Shown here: positions 53,473-62,432 of the stretch, piece by piece | How positions within the stretch are numbered: the first letter of the stretch is position 1 | How the letters are laid out: every line of letters begins with the position of its first letter | Assembly (NCBI GenBank): GCA_000431155.1 | Contig: HF985638.1 | Span: 55,728 to 119,727 of the forward strand | DNA length: 64,000 nucleotides | Direction: 5' to 3' | Origin: Bacteroides sp. CAG:927 | GTDB lineage: Bacteria > Bacteroidota > Bacteroidia > Bacteroidales > Muribaculaceae | Made by a program: the position numbers and the translations under genes | Notes under the pieces: model-generated | What the model saw: the letters and a program-made list of their open reading frames with translations, nothing else | Databases searched by the model: none | What the model was told of the DNA's origin: nothing

Positions 53473-54897
53473 CTATTTCTTCAGCAGATAGGATGTCAGC
53501 GGCTGGAGCTTTCCGCTCAGTTTCCCGCCCTTCACCACGAAAGTAGCGTTGTGAACCTCATCGGTGTATGTTCCGTCGGGAAGCAACGTATCCATTTTCA
53601 CATTACGGGCCTTGTCGGTGAAATTCACCAGAGCTGCCCCTTTGTTTCCGCGAGCCACCTGTGCCACCTCGCCCTTGGTGGTAGTGAATATGCGCTCCGG
53701 CTCCCCTGCCATTGCGGCGCGGAATCGGTTTGCGGCCACCACCTCTGGGTGCTTGAACTCATCGTTACCGCGTGGACCCACAAGATTGTTGCCCCAGTAG
53801 TTGGTACGGGTGCTTCCGGCAGGACGGCTGAAAAACAGCGGTGTGCCGTGCTGGCGGGATGCAAGAAACACCCATCCCATCCTTATCTGTTCGTCTGTGA
53901 GATGTGCCGACTCGTGATTGTTGCAATACGTATCGTGACTCTCCACCCATGTCACAAGTGAATCGGGTGATGCGCTGTGATGCCATGACACAAGGTCTTC
54001 GGCCAATGCATCCCCTTTTTCAAGCGCCGAACGCAGTGCGTGACCGTAATTGCTGGCCGTAACATCTATAAACTCTGTATATTCCTTCTCCTTCACATTC
54101 TTGTCTTGGAGCACTTCTCCGTAAATGAAGAGCGAATCAGGCATGAGCAACGACAGCCCTTTGGCTGCCTCGCGCCCGGTGGCCACCGGCCAGAAATTGT
54201 TTCGCACAGCTTTGGCATCCTTAGGATCCGAAGGCAATCCTATATGCTTGGCCGTATCGTAGCGGAAACCGCGTGCACCAAGATTAATCAGGTCATTCAC
54301 ATACTGCATGTAGTAATACTGAAAATCCGGATTCTCGGTATTCACATCAGGCAGACCGCCCATTTCGCCGGTAGTGCACTGATAACGGTCATTCCATTCA
54401 GTAATCGGAGTAAAGCCGTTGGCATGAAACAGATTTTCATGACCGCCAACAGCTCGGTCCAGATCAGGCAGCACCGCAGTATGATCCACCGCAGTGTGAT
54501 TGGGCAGCACATCCACTATCACCTGCACATTGTATTTGCGCGCACTGTCGCACATGGCCTTGAACTCATCACGACTCCCGAGCAGATAGTTTCCGATTTT
54601 CCAGTCTGTAGGCTGGTAATAATAATACCATTTGCCCTGAATCGAATCTCCCGGCTGGCTGAACAATGCCTTTCCGCCATTGTCCCCCACAAAGCAGGTG
54701 TTGGCCGGCGAAGTCTGCACATAGGCATAACCGGCATCGGCTATATCCTTCATATTGTCAGCGATAGTATTAAAACTCCATGACCATGCATGAAGAATAG
54801 CTTGAGTTTCGGTATTGCCCACACGGCCATGGCGGGGCGAAGCTGAGGCAGCAAGACATAGGCTGCCGGCTACAAGAAATAACAGATAGCGTTTCAT
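53473..54897 (-). CDS. Secreted alpha-amylase (GH13)
   Basis: A 474-residue GH13 enzyme with signal peptide (residues 1-19, LCLAASASP). The (beta/alpha)8 core has VIVDVLPNHTAVDHTA (region I, about 127), GARGFRYDTAKHIGLP (nucleophile Asp, about 216), FIYGEVLQDKNV (acid Glu, about 259) and VTWVESHDTYCNN (Asp, about 317). A short beta domain closes it (LLPDGTYTDEVHNATFVVKG). It hydrolyses alpha-1,4-glucans outside the cytoplasm. It is monocistronic, with no susC/susD nearby. Confidence 0.92.
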   Translation of the reverse strand: MKRYLLFLVAGSLCLAASASPRHGRVGNTETQAILHAWSWSFNTIADNMKDIADAGYAYVQTSPANTCFVGDNGGKALFSQPGDSIQGKWYYYYQPTDWKIGNYLLGSRDEFKAMCDSARKYNVQVIVDVLPNHTAVDHTAVLPDLDRAVGGHENLFHANGFTPITEWNDRYQCTTGEMGGLPDVNTENPDFQYYYMQYVNDLINLGARGFRYDTAKHIGLPSDPKDAKAVRNNFWPVATGREAAKGLSLLMPDSLFIYGEVLQDKNVKEKEYTEFIDVTASNYGHALRSALEKGDALAEDLVSWHHSASPDSLVTWVESHDTYCNNHESAHLTDEQIRMGWVFLASRQHGTPLFFSRPAGSTRTNYWGNNLVGPRGNDEFKHPEVVAANRFRAAMAGEPERIFTTTKGEVAQVARGNKGAALVNFTDKARNVKMDTLLPDGTYTDEVHNATFVVKGGKLSGKLQPLTSYLLKK

Positions 54898-55072
54898 ATA
54901 CAGATGTTATGGTTATGATATAAGTATGATGCTGTAAAATTATAATTTTTTCCTAATATTTACAATTACACATGACTTACGGTTCATATCGCAAAACCAA
55001 GTTTTGAAATAATGTCCTAAATATATGTTTTATAATATATATGCAATCTTAGGAATATTCATTTAATCATAT

Positions 55073-55230
55073 TAATTTTGTCATGTCAAAAACAAACACT
55101 GTTAGCAATATTTATACTGATTAACTTTTTCATAAGTCTCAAATTAGACATCTAAATAAAGAAATCCACTGACGTTAAGTACTATGTGTAAGTGATAAAG
55201 GATGCTCGGGAGAGCATCCTTTATCTGTTA
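55073..55230 (+). ncRNA. Candidate intergenic small RNA with strong terminator
   Basis: The 395-nt gap between amylase and alcohol dehydrogenase holds a -7 element TAATTTTG (55073-55080) and, about 120 nt later, a perfect 14-bp hairpin GATAAAGGATGCTC-GGGA-GAGCATCCTTTATC (55194-55225). Both flanking genes are on the minus strand and do not need a plus-strand terminator. A 13-residue frame (MSKTNTVSNIYTD, 55083-55124 region) is the only coding option. The hairpin may equally terminate minus-strand transcripts of the alcohol dehydrogenase. Confidence 0.4.
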
Positions 55231-55292
55231 TCCGCACCCCTCGCAACAAGGAGTTTCCAAGAATCAATAACTTATTCCCCCGCTCACGCATG

Positions 55293-56330
55293 TCAATCGG
55301 GATATATGGCGATTTTTATCACGTTGTCGCGGCGGCTTTCAAAGTGGTCATAAGCCTCGGCAATACGTGATAGCGGATAGCGGTGGGTGATAAGCGGCGT
55401 GGTATCAATACAACCCTGCTCAATGAGCGAAAGTATTTCGGCACAGTCACAACCATCAACGCCTCCGGTCTTGAAAGTCAGATTCTTCCCATACATCTCA
55501 GGCAACGGCAACATCTGAGAACGGTCATAAAGCGCCACTATTGTAACAATCGCATTGGGACGCGCAACCTCCCATGCCATACGAAATGTATCGTCAGCTC
55601 CCGCAACTTCTATAACACGGTCGGCCCCGCGGCCGTCAGTAAGTCTATCCACAACTTCCTGACACTCTTCCGGCTCAACGACATTCACGTTGGGATAATG
55701 CTCCTTTACAAACTTGCGCCGAAACATATCCGGCTCGGAAACCACTATATGTTTCGGTTTTCTCAGAAGCACACATGCCAATGTGCAAAGACCGGTAGGA
55801 CCGGCCCCGAGAATCACAACAGTATCTTCGGGCGAAATTTCAGTTATGCGCGCTGCCCAGAATCCAGTGGCAAGAATGTCGCCGACAAACAGTGCCTGCT
55901 CGTCACTCACCGAATCGGGAATGCGTGTCAGCCCCTGATTAGCCAGCGGCACACGCACATATTCCGTCTGACCACCATCAATGCGGCAGCCGAGCGCCCA
56001 TCCCCCGTGAGGCGATGTGCAGTTATTTACAAATCCCCGCCGGCAGTAGAAACACTCGCCGCAAAAAGTCTCCACATTGACCACCAAACGGTCACCCGGC
56101 TTCACGGCTGTTACGGCTTTGCCGACACGCTCAACAACGCCCACCATCTCATGTCCTACGGTGATTCCCGGCACAGCTCTCGGCACTGACCCGTGTTTTA
56201 TGTGCAAGTCGCTCGTGCAAATACTTCCAAGCGTCACTCGCACTATAGCGTCCTGAGCGTCAATAAGCTCCGGTTGAAGCTTCTCTACCAACCGAAATTC
56301 ACCTTTCCTTATATATGTATATGCCTTCAT
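55293..56330 (-). CDS. Zinc-dependent alcohol dehydrogenase (MDR family)
   Basis: A 345-residue medium-chain dehydrogenase. The frame extends 32 codons upstream as unlikely sequence; ATG 56330 (MKAYTYIRKGEFRLVEK) is chosen. The catalytic zinc site is ICTSDLHIKHG (Cys about 38) with GHEMVGVVERVG (His-Glu about 60). The structural zinc region is CGECFYCRRGFVNNC (about 90-104). The NAD motif is VVILGAGPTGLCTLACVL (about 169). It oxidises or reduces an alcohol/aldehyde; the substrate is unknown. It lies 170 nt downstream of the redox cluster and may share its stress role. Confidence 0.88.
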   Translation of the reverse strand: MKAYTYIRKGEFRLVEKLQPELIDAQDAIVRVTLGSICTSDLHIKHGSVPRAVPGITVGHEMVGVVERVGKAVTAVKPGDRLVVNVETFCGECFYCRRGFVNNCTSPHGGWALGCRIDGGQTEYVRVPLANQGLTRIPDSVSDEQALFVGDILATGFWAARITEISPEDTVVILGAGPTGLCTLACVLLRKPKHIVVSEPDMFRRKFVKEHYPNVNVVEPEECQEVVDRLTDGRGADRVIEVAGADDTFRMAWEVARPNAIVTIVALYDRSQMLPLPEMYGKNLTFKTGGVDGCDCAEILSLIEQGCIDTTPLITHRYPLSRIAEAYDHFESRRDNVIKIAIYPD

Positions 56331-56499
56331 TGAATCTACCCTGTGAAATCTAAAACATGCGTTAAAGTAACCGGCTGCAAAAATAAAAATAATCCGGCAT
56401 TTTGCCGAATGAAGCGATGCAAGCATTAACGCCCACCCTCACTCCACCATACACACCCGTCTTAGATTCCCTTGGAGCATGGCTGCAACACAAATCAGC

Positions 56500-57056
56500 T
56501 TAATTATCCTTTGAAATAAGTCTGTTGAGCCTTTCGGCATGAGCTTTAGCGCGTCTGCGGAACGTAGCGAGCTGCTCTTCGTCCGTGTTACCTGCAACTA
56601 TCATCCCTCCGGAAAACACATAACCGCCCCATTCCATCTGACAGTGATTCGGAATCCCGGCAAACGGTGGCATCAGTTCATCAATTGTCATCTTTTGAGC
56701 ACCGTAACGGCTGTACATATCCGCCGTACCTCCCGCAGTGAACGATGCTATGAGGCGTTTCCCTTTCAGTTTGTCGCCGCCATGCCCGTAGGCAAACCCG
56801 TATTCAAGCACCTCCTCCATCTGTGCATGACTGAGGGACAGCTGTACCACATGATCGGAAACTGGAGCACGATTGTGTCAGCGGCAAGCAGTTTCTTCTG
56901 TTCTGCCTCCACATCTATGTTGCAGTCGGGATAAAGTTCCGTTATGTTGCTTATCTCCGCATCAGGATTGATTAGCTTGAATTCATCTATAATAGCCCTA
57001 TTGGCCACCGAGTCTTTCCAATAAGGATGACCCACTATCATTAAAGTCTTTTTCAT
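56500..57056 (-). pseudogene. NAD(P)H-dependent oxidoreductase (flavodoxin-fold, NQO-like), frameshifted
   Basis: Two minus-strand frames together make one protein of about 185 residues. Frame one (57056 to about 56840) has MKKTLMIVGHPYWKDSVANR and ends normally up to VLQFPIMWYSCPS. Frame two (to 56500) continues with HAQMEEVLEYGFAYGHGG, KGKRLIASFTAGGT and PPFAGIPNHCQMEWGGY. A single-base shift near 56835-56850 breaks the gene. Intact relatives reduce quinones with NAD(P)H. A sequencing error or real inactivation cannot be separated here. It is the last gene of the cluster starting at 59460. Confidence 0.8.
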
Positions 57057-57077
57057 CTGTCTCTTATTTTTCTGTGT

Positions 57078-57431
57078 TCATTTGCCGTTTGCTTCAAACT
57101 CATCCTCGCTCCAGACTTTCTTGGCGAGGTTGAAAGCCGCCCATGCCTTGGGCCACCCTGCGTAGAAAGCTATGTGGGTGATGATTTCGGCAGCCTCCGT
57201 GCGTGTTATGCCGTTCTTTTTAGCTTCCAGAAGATGATAGCTGAGAGAGTTGTCGGTAATGCCCTGCGAGATGAGCGAGGTGATTGTAACGAGGCTGCGG
57301 TCGCGCAATGACAATAAGTCGTTTCGGCTCCACACTTCGCCGAAAAGGATGTCGTCATTGAGATGTGCGAACTCCGGGGCGAAATCGCCGAGTTGCTGCC
57401 TTCCGGCAGTTTGAATAATTTTCTGTGCCAT
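57078..57431 (-). CDS. Carboxymuconolactone decarboxylase family protein
   Basis: A 117-residue CMD-domain protein (LNDDILFGEVWSRNDLLSLR, RSLVTITSLISQG and EIITHIAFYAGWPKAWAAFN). It lacks the CxxC of AhpD-type members, so it belongs to the gamma-carboxymuconolactone decarboxylase-like group, common in quinone/electrophile stress clusters. One nucleotide separates it from the upstream monooxygenase gene. Confidence 0.88.
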   Translation of the reverse strand: MAQKIIQTAGRQQLGDFAPEFAHLNDDILFGEVWSRNDLLSLRDRSLVTITSLISQGITDNSLSYHLLEAKKNGITRTEAAEIITHIAFYAGWPKAWAAFNLAKKVWSEDEFEANGK

Positions 57432-57432
57432 A

Positions 57433-57888
57433 TTATTTTGTCCGTTTTATATAGTTTACAACTTTATTGTTCGGGTTAAGTTCATTCTGGTCAAGAAGTT
57501 GTAGATTTTTAACCATGTGAAGTGTGCCTTGTTTGTATTTCTGAAAATGCGCTGAGGCAATGTGCGAACGGTATGTCTCCTGAGAGGCATAAGTCTCAAG
57601 GATTGTGATTTTGCAAGGATTATCTTTCTCCTGCATTGCATACATGGTAAGCACTCCCGGTTCGGTGAGCAGCGACACCTCGCCGACCTCTTTTGCAAAC
57701 TTCAGGTACTCATCAAGGTAAGCCGGATCAACCTCAATTTTAGACAAACGGATTATACCGTCCGACGACATCGGCAGTTTTGCGCACATCACCTCCCCTG
57801 TATTGCCTTCCGAAGACACCTGAGCAATAGAGTGAAATCCCATTATAGCCATGGCAATTAGTGTTATTAATAAAAATTTCCGTTTCAT
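57433..57888 (-). CDS. Exported antibiotic biosynthesis monooxygenase / quinol monooxygenase-like protein
   Basis: A 151-residue protein with a signal peptide (residues 1-22, ends HSIAQ) and an ABM domain of ferredoxin-like fold (about 45-135: IRLSKIEVDPAYLDEYLKFA, LTEPGVLTMYAMQEKDNPCK, ILETYASQETYRSHIASAHF). Relatives such as YgiN act on quinols. Export is unusual for the family. The gene is in the middle of the redox cluster. Confidence 0.85.
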   Translation of the reverse strand: MKRKFLLITLIAMAIMGFHSIAQVSSEGNTGEVMCAKLPMSSDGIIRLSKIEVDPAYLDEYLKFAKEVGEVSLLTEPGVLTMYAMQEKDNPCKITILETYASQETYRSHIASAHFQKYKQGTLHMVKNLQLLDQNELNPNNKVVNYIKRTK

Positions 57889-57900
57889 GTCGGCTAATTC

Positions 57901-58632
57901 CTAAAATATTACCTTCTTTGTCTGAGTCGCTTTGCCATTTGCGACGCTGACTATATATACACCTTTGGGCAGATTGTCCTTGTAAGCAATTTTCTGCCCC
58001 GAAAGATTGAATACCGCAATCTCGTTACCCCAAAAACCATCTGCTTTCACAGAATATATCCCCGCAAGGCTGTCATAGCCAATAGCCCTCAACCACTCAG
58101 ATAGCAACGATTTTGCATTTGAAGTCTGAGATGACCTTATCCACAGGCTCGGTGTAAGAAATTTCCCGGCAGGAACGAGACGCTTTGCATCGCCTTCCAC
58201 TCCGCTGATTCCGCTGCTTGCGCTGGACACAATCAACCCGATGTTTTTCCCGGCCATTTCCTTTCCATACTGAAACAGGAATGTCTGCAACGGAGCAGCC
58301 ATATTGCTCCACCACAGGGGAGCGCCAATTATAATCGTGTCATACTCGTCAAGATTCACATTCACCGGGTCTATTGCCGGATATGATGCAACATCGTTGG
58401 GGTTGTTGCGTATTGCCGAAATCTGCGCACTGCCGATGGCATAGTTGTTGGCAGCATAGTCAACACCTTTCTCAGTCGGTTCCACGCGCACTACATCTGC
58501 CTTGATTTGTGCGCTAAGTTCGGTTATTATCCTGTGCACATTATTTGTGTAGCTGTAATATACTACCAGTGTCTTTGCCTGTGCAAAGACCCCCATTGCG
58601 AGCAATGCGAGAGTCAAAAGATATTTTTTCAT
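57901..58632 (-). CDS. Secreted flavodoxin with C-terminal sorting-like tail
   Basis: A 243-residue protein with three parts. A signal peptide covers residues 1-19 (LLAMGVFAQA). A flavodoxin_4-type domain (about 20-175) has TLVVYYSYTNNVHRIITEL and the FMN loop region IIIGAPLWWSNMAAPLQTFL. A C-terminal beta unit (about 190-243, FNLSGQKIAYKDNLPKG then YIVSVANGKATQTKKVIF) is typical of type IX signals or their degenerate forms. It should leave the cytoplasm and perhaps the cell. It is the second exported flavodoxin of the window, related to the one at 17-589. Confidence 0.82.
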   Translation of the reverse strand: MKKYLLTLALLAMGVFAQAKTLVVYYSYTNNVHRIITELSAQIKADVVRVEPTEKGVDYAANNYAIGSAQISAIRNNPNDVASYPAIDPVNVNLDEYDTIIIGAPLWWSNMAAPLQTFLFQYGKEMAGKNIGLIVSSASSGISGVEGDAKRLVPAGKFLTPSLWIRSSQTSNAKSLLSEWLRAIGYDSLAGIYSVKADGFWGNEIAVFNLSGQKIAYKDNLPKGVYIVSVANGKATQTKKVIF

Positions 58633-58649
58633 ATTCTGCGATTTAATTA

Positions 58650-59213
58650 TTATCGTATCCTCTTTATAAATCTTGCCGGGACTCCACCGACAACAGTATC
58701 GGCAGCTACATCTTTTGTCACAACAGCACCGGCACCTACCACTGCATTATCCCCTATAGTCACACCTTGTAATATTGTGGAATTTGAGCCGACCCACACA
58801 TTCTTGCCCAATACAATAGGTTTAGGATAAGTATGTTTACGATCTTCCGGAGCGAGACCATGATTGAGGGTTGCAAAGACCACATTATGTCCTATTTGAC
58901 AGCCGTCGCCGATTGTCACACCCCCATGGTCCTGAAAATGGCAGCAGGCATTGATAAACACGCCTTCCCCTATTCTGATGTTCTTGCCGAAATCCGTATA
59001 GAATGGGGGAAAGACACGTAATGTCGCCGGAACTTCATAACCGAACAGTTCCGATAACAAGTCCCTTACCTCATCGGGTGTATGGTAAGCTGTGTTCAGC
59101 CGAAAGGTAACACGGCGTGCCTCATTGCTCATCCCGTCCATGAACTCATGTATCTCATTAGAATCAAGAGCGTGGCCGGACTTTACATATGTCTTAAATT
59201 CTTCTGTTGTCAT
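58650..59213 (-). CDS. Maltose/galactoside O-acetyltransferase-like (LbH hexapeptide)
   Basis: A 187-residue left-handed beta-helix acetyltransferase. An N-terminal helical Mac domain (about 1-55) precedes repeats such as IRIGEGVFINACCHFQD, VTIGDGCQIGHNVVFATLNH (catalytic His about 116) and KNVWVGSNSTILQGVTIGDN. It moves acetyl from acetyl-CoA to a sugar or similar acceptor. Such genes recur in AraC-controlled redox clusters for unclear reasons. Confidence 0.88.
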   Translation of the reverse strand: MTTEEFKTYVKSGHALDSNEIHEFMDGMSNEARRVTFRLNTAYHTPDEVRDLLSELFGYEVPATLRVFPPFYTDFGKNIRIGEGVFINACCHFQDHGGVTIGDGCQIGHNVVFATLNHGLAPEDRKHTYPKPIVLGKNVWVGSNSTILQGVTIGDNAVVGAGAVVTKDVAADTVVGGVPARFIKRIR

Positions 59214-59223
59214 CTTATCACAA

Positions 59224-59460
59224 TTAATCGTTAGTTGTTGTAAACTCTACACCCGACGGGCGAATACCCATGTCGCGTAATATTTCCATTTCGTTTTCCT
59301 CAAAACATATAGCCCTATCGTTCGGCATATCTGTAATGATGCCTTCCTGACACATAAAGTGACTGATCACCTCTTCAGGACTGATTGAATAACGTGTGGC
59401 TATATAGTCCACCACATCATCATGACACACCGATTCCGGCACTAATATTTTGCTTTCCAT
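59224..59460 (-). CDS. Small hypothetical protein, first gene of the redox cluster
   Basis: A 78-residue cytoplasmic protein (MESKILVPESVCHDDVVDYI, then SISPEEVISHFMCQEG and EENEMEILRDMGIRPSGVEF). It is acidic and helical in appearance; I do not recognise the family with certainty. Ten nt separate it from the acetyltransferase, and its promoter at 59483-59491 should drive the whole cluster to 56500. Confidence 0.65.
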   Translation of the reverse strand: MESKILVPESVCHDDVVDYIATRYSISPEEVISHFMCQEGIITDMPNDRAICFEENEMEILRDMGIRPSGVEFTTTND

Positions 59461-59482
59461 AAATTCCTAAATTTCCACCTAT

Positions 59483-59586
59483 GCAAAATTATACAGTCTC
59501 GGAGTAATGGAGCATCCAATTCCTTGGCTATCTCTATCAAAATCCCCGAATCTTCTCCAACTATCACATATTATTAATAATTTTGC
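59483..59586. promoter_or_regulatory. Divergent promoters of redox cluster and AraC regulator
   Basis: Minus-strand TAATTTTGC at 59483-59491 lies 23 nt before the ATG at 59460. Plus-strand TAATTTTGC at 59578-59586 lies 24 nt before the ATG at 59610. The 86 bp between them are the likely binding region of the AraC protein. Confidence 0.65.
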
Positions 59587-59609
59587 ACTTGACAATCAAT
59601 ACAGTAACT

Positions 59610-60512
59610 ATGGCAGCCAAAATACTGAAAGTCAATAAAACTTCCGACTACAGCGGGTATCACGGACTCACCGACCGGCATCCGCTGATTACTGTCATTG
59701 ATTTCTCGGAAATATCCCCTATACGCCACAGCCTTAACAAATACGGAGTGTATGGAGTTTTCGTACAGGAGAATAACGACCTTGACCTCATGTATGGATG
59801 TGGCAAATACGATTACAAGGATGGCTCGCTTATATGTGTCTCGCCCGGTCAGATTGGAGGCAAAGAAGAAAATGGCGAAAGAGTCTCTATCGGAGGTTGG
59901 GCCATGCTGTTTCACCCCGATTTGATTCGCGGCACCCAACTTGAAAAAGACATCACAAACTATTCTTTCTTTGACTACAGCGTCAACGAAGCCCTGCACA
60001 TGAATGAGAAGGAGCGTGAAATTGTGGTGTCAATATTCAAGAGAATCAAATCCGAAATAGAGAATCCTCATGATGATCTTCAGAATGACATCCTTGTAAG
60101 TTACATCTCTTTACTCCTCAAGTATTGTCAGCGCTTCTACAACCGTCAGTTCCTTACAAGAAAGTTATCCAACAACGACATACTGTCAAAATTTGACAGC
60201 TTCCTCAAAGAATATTTCACGGAAAATCGCCACACTTCAAGCGGTCTCCCGACCGTGAGCATCTGTGCTGAGCACCTCTGTATGTCCGTCAATTATTTCA
60301 GTGACCTTATAAAGAAAATGACCGGAGAGAGTGCAGGCAGGCATATTCGCCAGTTCATTATCCGACAAATCAAAAACGAACTCGCATCAGGACTTACTGT
60401 AGCCGAAGCGGCCTACAAACTTGGTTTTGAATACCCTGCCCATCTTAGCCGGATGTTCAGAAAAGAAACCGGTATCACCCCCACCCAATACATCCAATCC
60501 CGCCGCGAGTAG
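59610..60512 (+). CDS. AraC family transcriptional regulator
   Basis: A 300-residue AraC/XylS regulator. ATG 59610 (MAAKILKVNKTSDY) is used; the TTG at 59583 lies in the -7 element. An N-terminal cupin-like sensor domain (about 30-150: PIRHSLNKYGVYGVFVQE, WAMLFHPDLIRGT) precedes two HTH motifs (about 205-300: CAEHLCMSVNYFSDLIKKMT and VAEAAYKLGFEYPAHLSRMF, then RKETGITPTQYI). It is divergent from and probably controls the 59460-56500 cluster in response to quinone or electrophile stress. Confidence 0.92.
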   Translation: MAAKILKVNKTSDYSGYHGLTDRHPLITVIDFSEISPIRHSLNKYGVYGVFVQENNDLDLMYGCGKYDYKDGSLICVSPGQIGGKEENGERVSIGGWAMLFHPDLIRGTQLEKDITNYSFFDYSVNEALHMNEKEREIVVSIFKRIKSEIENPHDDLQNDILVSYISLLLKYCQRFYNRQFLTRKLSNNDILSKFDSFLKEYFTENRHTSSGLPTVSICAEHLCMSVNYFSDLIKKMTGESAGRHIRQFIIRQIKNELASGLTVAEAAYKLGFEYPAHLSRMFRKETGITPTQYIQSRRE

Positions 60513-60629
60513 CCTCATAGACAGAATCACTACATGAGGATGTATCAATAACAAGCTTTTGGCTCATCCTCATGCAGATATTACGGTTCTTCAACCCAAA
60601 TACTTGGCATTGGGTGTGGTCACAGAATC

Positions 60630-61685
60630 CTATTGATCCGAAGATTGTTTACCCCACGATATGTTCATTACCGGAGCAAACTTCTTGCGGGCCATGGCCT
60701 GCAAATCTTCAATGGTATCGCATTCGTCAAGAATCTCTACGCCGAGCATTGTCTCAATCACATCCTCCATTGTGACGATACCTCGCATACAGCCATATTC
60801 ATCTATAATGACTGAAATATGCTCCTTTTTCTCAAGCATTTTCTGCCAGATGTCGGAGACTCTCATCTCCTCCGGAAAAAACAGAATGGGGCGTATTATT
60901 TCCTCTACAGGAACGGTGAACTTGTCTTTTGTCAGCATCTCAAGGACATTCACTCGACGTACATATCCTATGATAAACTCGCGTTGTGTGTCATAGACCG
61001 GGATACGTGAGTATGTGGACAAGGATTGATTGTCGTAAAACTCTTTCATTGTAGTTGCTTTGCTGACAGACGCTACAACCACAAAGGGAGTCATTATATC
61101 CTTGCCATAGACATTAGACAATTTCAAGAAGCTTTGAATTACTTTGTTCTCGTCTGTTTCAAACACGCCTTCGTCAGTTCCTACATTGACTATTGCGGCA
61201 ACCTCTTCTCTGCTTACTGTCAGAGGTGGGATTTTAGGAGCAAAACAACGTGTTATAAGTTCCGACAACCACACCAGCGGATAAGTGATAAAAATCAATA
61301 CACGAATAATTTTAGCCGCCGGCATAGCAAGAGTACGCCAATAGGATGCTCCTATTGTTTTTGGAATAATTTCTGACAATACAAGAATAAGCAGGGTCAG
61401 GATTGCGGATATGATGCCGAAATATGCTTCACCAAACACCTTGACTGACTCCGACCCGACACCGGCAGCTCCGATTGTATGTGCTACCGTGTTAAGGGTA
61501 AGGATGGCCGCAACCGGTCTGTCAACATTTGTCTTGTATTTCATCATCAGGGACGCGGTCCTTACTCCCTGACTCTTCTTCATGGATATGAACGATACCG
61601 GCGTGGAAAGTAACACCGCTTCAAGAACGGAACACAAAAACGATACTGCTAGTGCTCCGAAAAGATATACAAATATAAGTGTCAT
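60630..61685 (-). CDS. CNNM/CorC-type transporter with CBS pair
   Basis: A 351-residue membrane protein. The DUF21 (CNNM) domain has three to four hydrophobic segments (VYLFGALAVSFLCSVLEAVL, TLLILVLSEIIPKTIGASYW and LIFITYPLVWLSELI). Two CBS domains follow (about 205-320: IMTPFVVVASVSKATTMKEF, HISVIIDEYGCMRGIVTMED). It stops soon after the CBS pair and lacks the C-terminal CorC_HlyC domain. Family members handle Mg2+ or other divalent cations. Confidence 0.88.
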   Translation of the reverse strand: MTLIFVYLFGALAVSFLCSVLEAVLLSTPVSFISMKKSQGVRTASLMMKYKTNVDRPVAAILTLNTVAHTIGAAGVGSESVKVFGEAYFGIISAILTLLILVLSEIIPKTIGASYWRTLAMPAAKIIRVLIFITYPLVWLSELITRCFAPKIPPLTVSREEVAAIVNVGTDEGVFETDENKVIQSFLKLSNVYGKDIMTPFVVVASVSKATTMKEFYDNQSLSTYSRIPVYDTQREFIIGYVRRVNVLEMLTKDKFTVPVEEIIRPILFFPEEMRVSDIWQKMLEKKEHISVIIDEYGCMRGIVTMEDVIETMLGVEILDECDTIEDLQAMARKKFAPVMNISWGKQSSDQ

Positions 61686-61905
61686 TAATTTCTAAGTTAA
61701 GTGATTCGCACACGACCGTATAGATGAAAGTGCGATAATGGAACAATATATTCGGCACCATAGTATGGTTAGAATACCATAAAATGTCCGTTGAGAAATC
61801 ACAACTCACCTGATAGACGATTAACCCTCTATTCAGTCTTTGCTAATTATGCCGAACTGTTGGAAAAGGAATAAAGTAACATATTCCCTTCTTGAACAGG
61901 AAATT

Positions 61906-62322
61906 CTAAATCAACAATTTGCAAAGGCGTATAAATCCATGATTTGCTGAAAGTTCCACGGATTTCATTATGCCGCGGCTATTGGAGTAATTTTGATGTC
62001 GTGCAAGATTAAATATTTCCCCGTTTTTCAAAAATGCACCACTCGGACCATAGCGATGCATCAGACGCGAGCAACGACTTATTGTACGCGCATATCCCGA
62101 ATGAATATTTTTGATATGTGCATGTAATGCGGGATTGAACGGAGTCTCATCAGCAACATCCGTATCTATAGAAGATTCATAGGATACAATTGAAGATGCC
62201 CCTATTACAGACTGATTAAAACGGGCTGCTTTGACATTCCCGGACGCAAAATCAATTAGCTTGACAGCACAAACAACCAAGCTGACCATAATCAGTATGA
62301 AAATAGAAAACTTTCTTTCCAT
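61906..62322 (-). CDS. Hypothetical protein with N-terminal membrane anchor
   Basis: A 138-residue protein I do not recognise. Residues about 5-22 form one hydrophobic segment (FSIFILIMVSLVVCAVKLI). The rest is polar (VADETPFNPALHAHIKNIHS, RYGPSGAFLKNGEIFNLARH). The 220 nt upstream of it and downstream of the CBS gene hold nothing further that I can call. Confidence 0.5.
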   Translation of the reverse strand: MERKFSIFILIMVSLVVCAVKLIDFASGNVKAARFNQSVIGASSIVSYESSIDTDVADETPFNPALHAHIKNIHSGYARTISRCSRLMHRYGPSGAFLKNGEIFNLARHQNYSNSRGIMKSVELSANHGFIRLCKLLI

Positions 62323-62432
62323 TTTATAAGGGTAATAAACTTTTCAGAAGCTATGAACTTATTATAAAATCTACAACTTTGATAATGATGACTCAATGTT
62401 ATGGACATTATACAGTGTGCTAAAAGACACCG

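Noticed and set aside
56830..56855. Programmed frameshifting in the NQO-like gene
   Set aside because: No clear slippery heptamer or downstream structure was seen; a mutation or sequencing error is simpler.
59583..59609. Nine-codon N-terminal extension of the AraC regulator, and similar TTG extensions of gltX (21056) and mscS (30854)
   Set aside because: The TTG codons lie inside -7 promoter elements, so they would not be on the mRNA.
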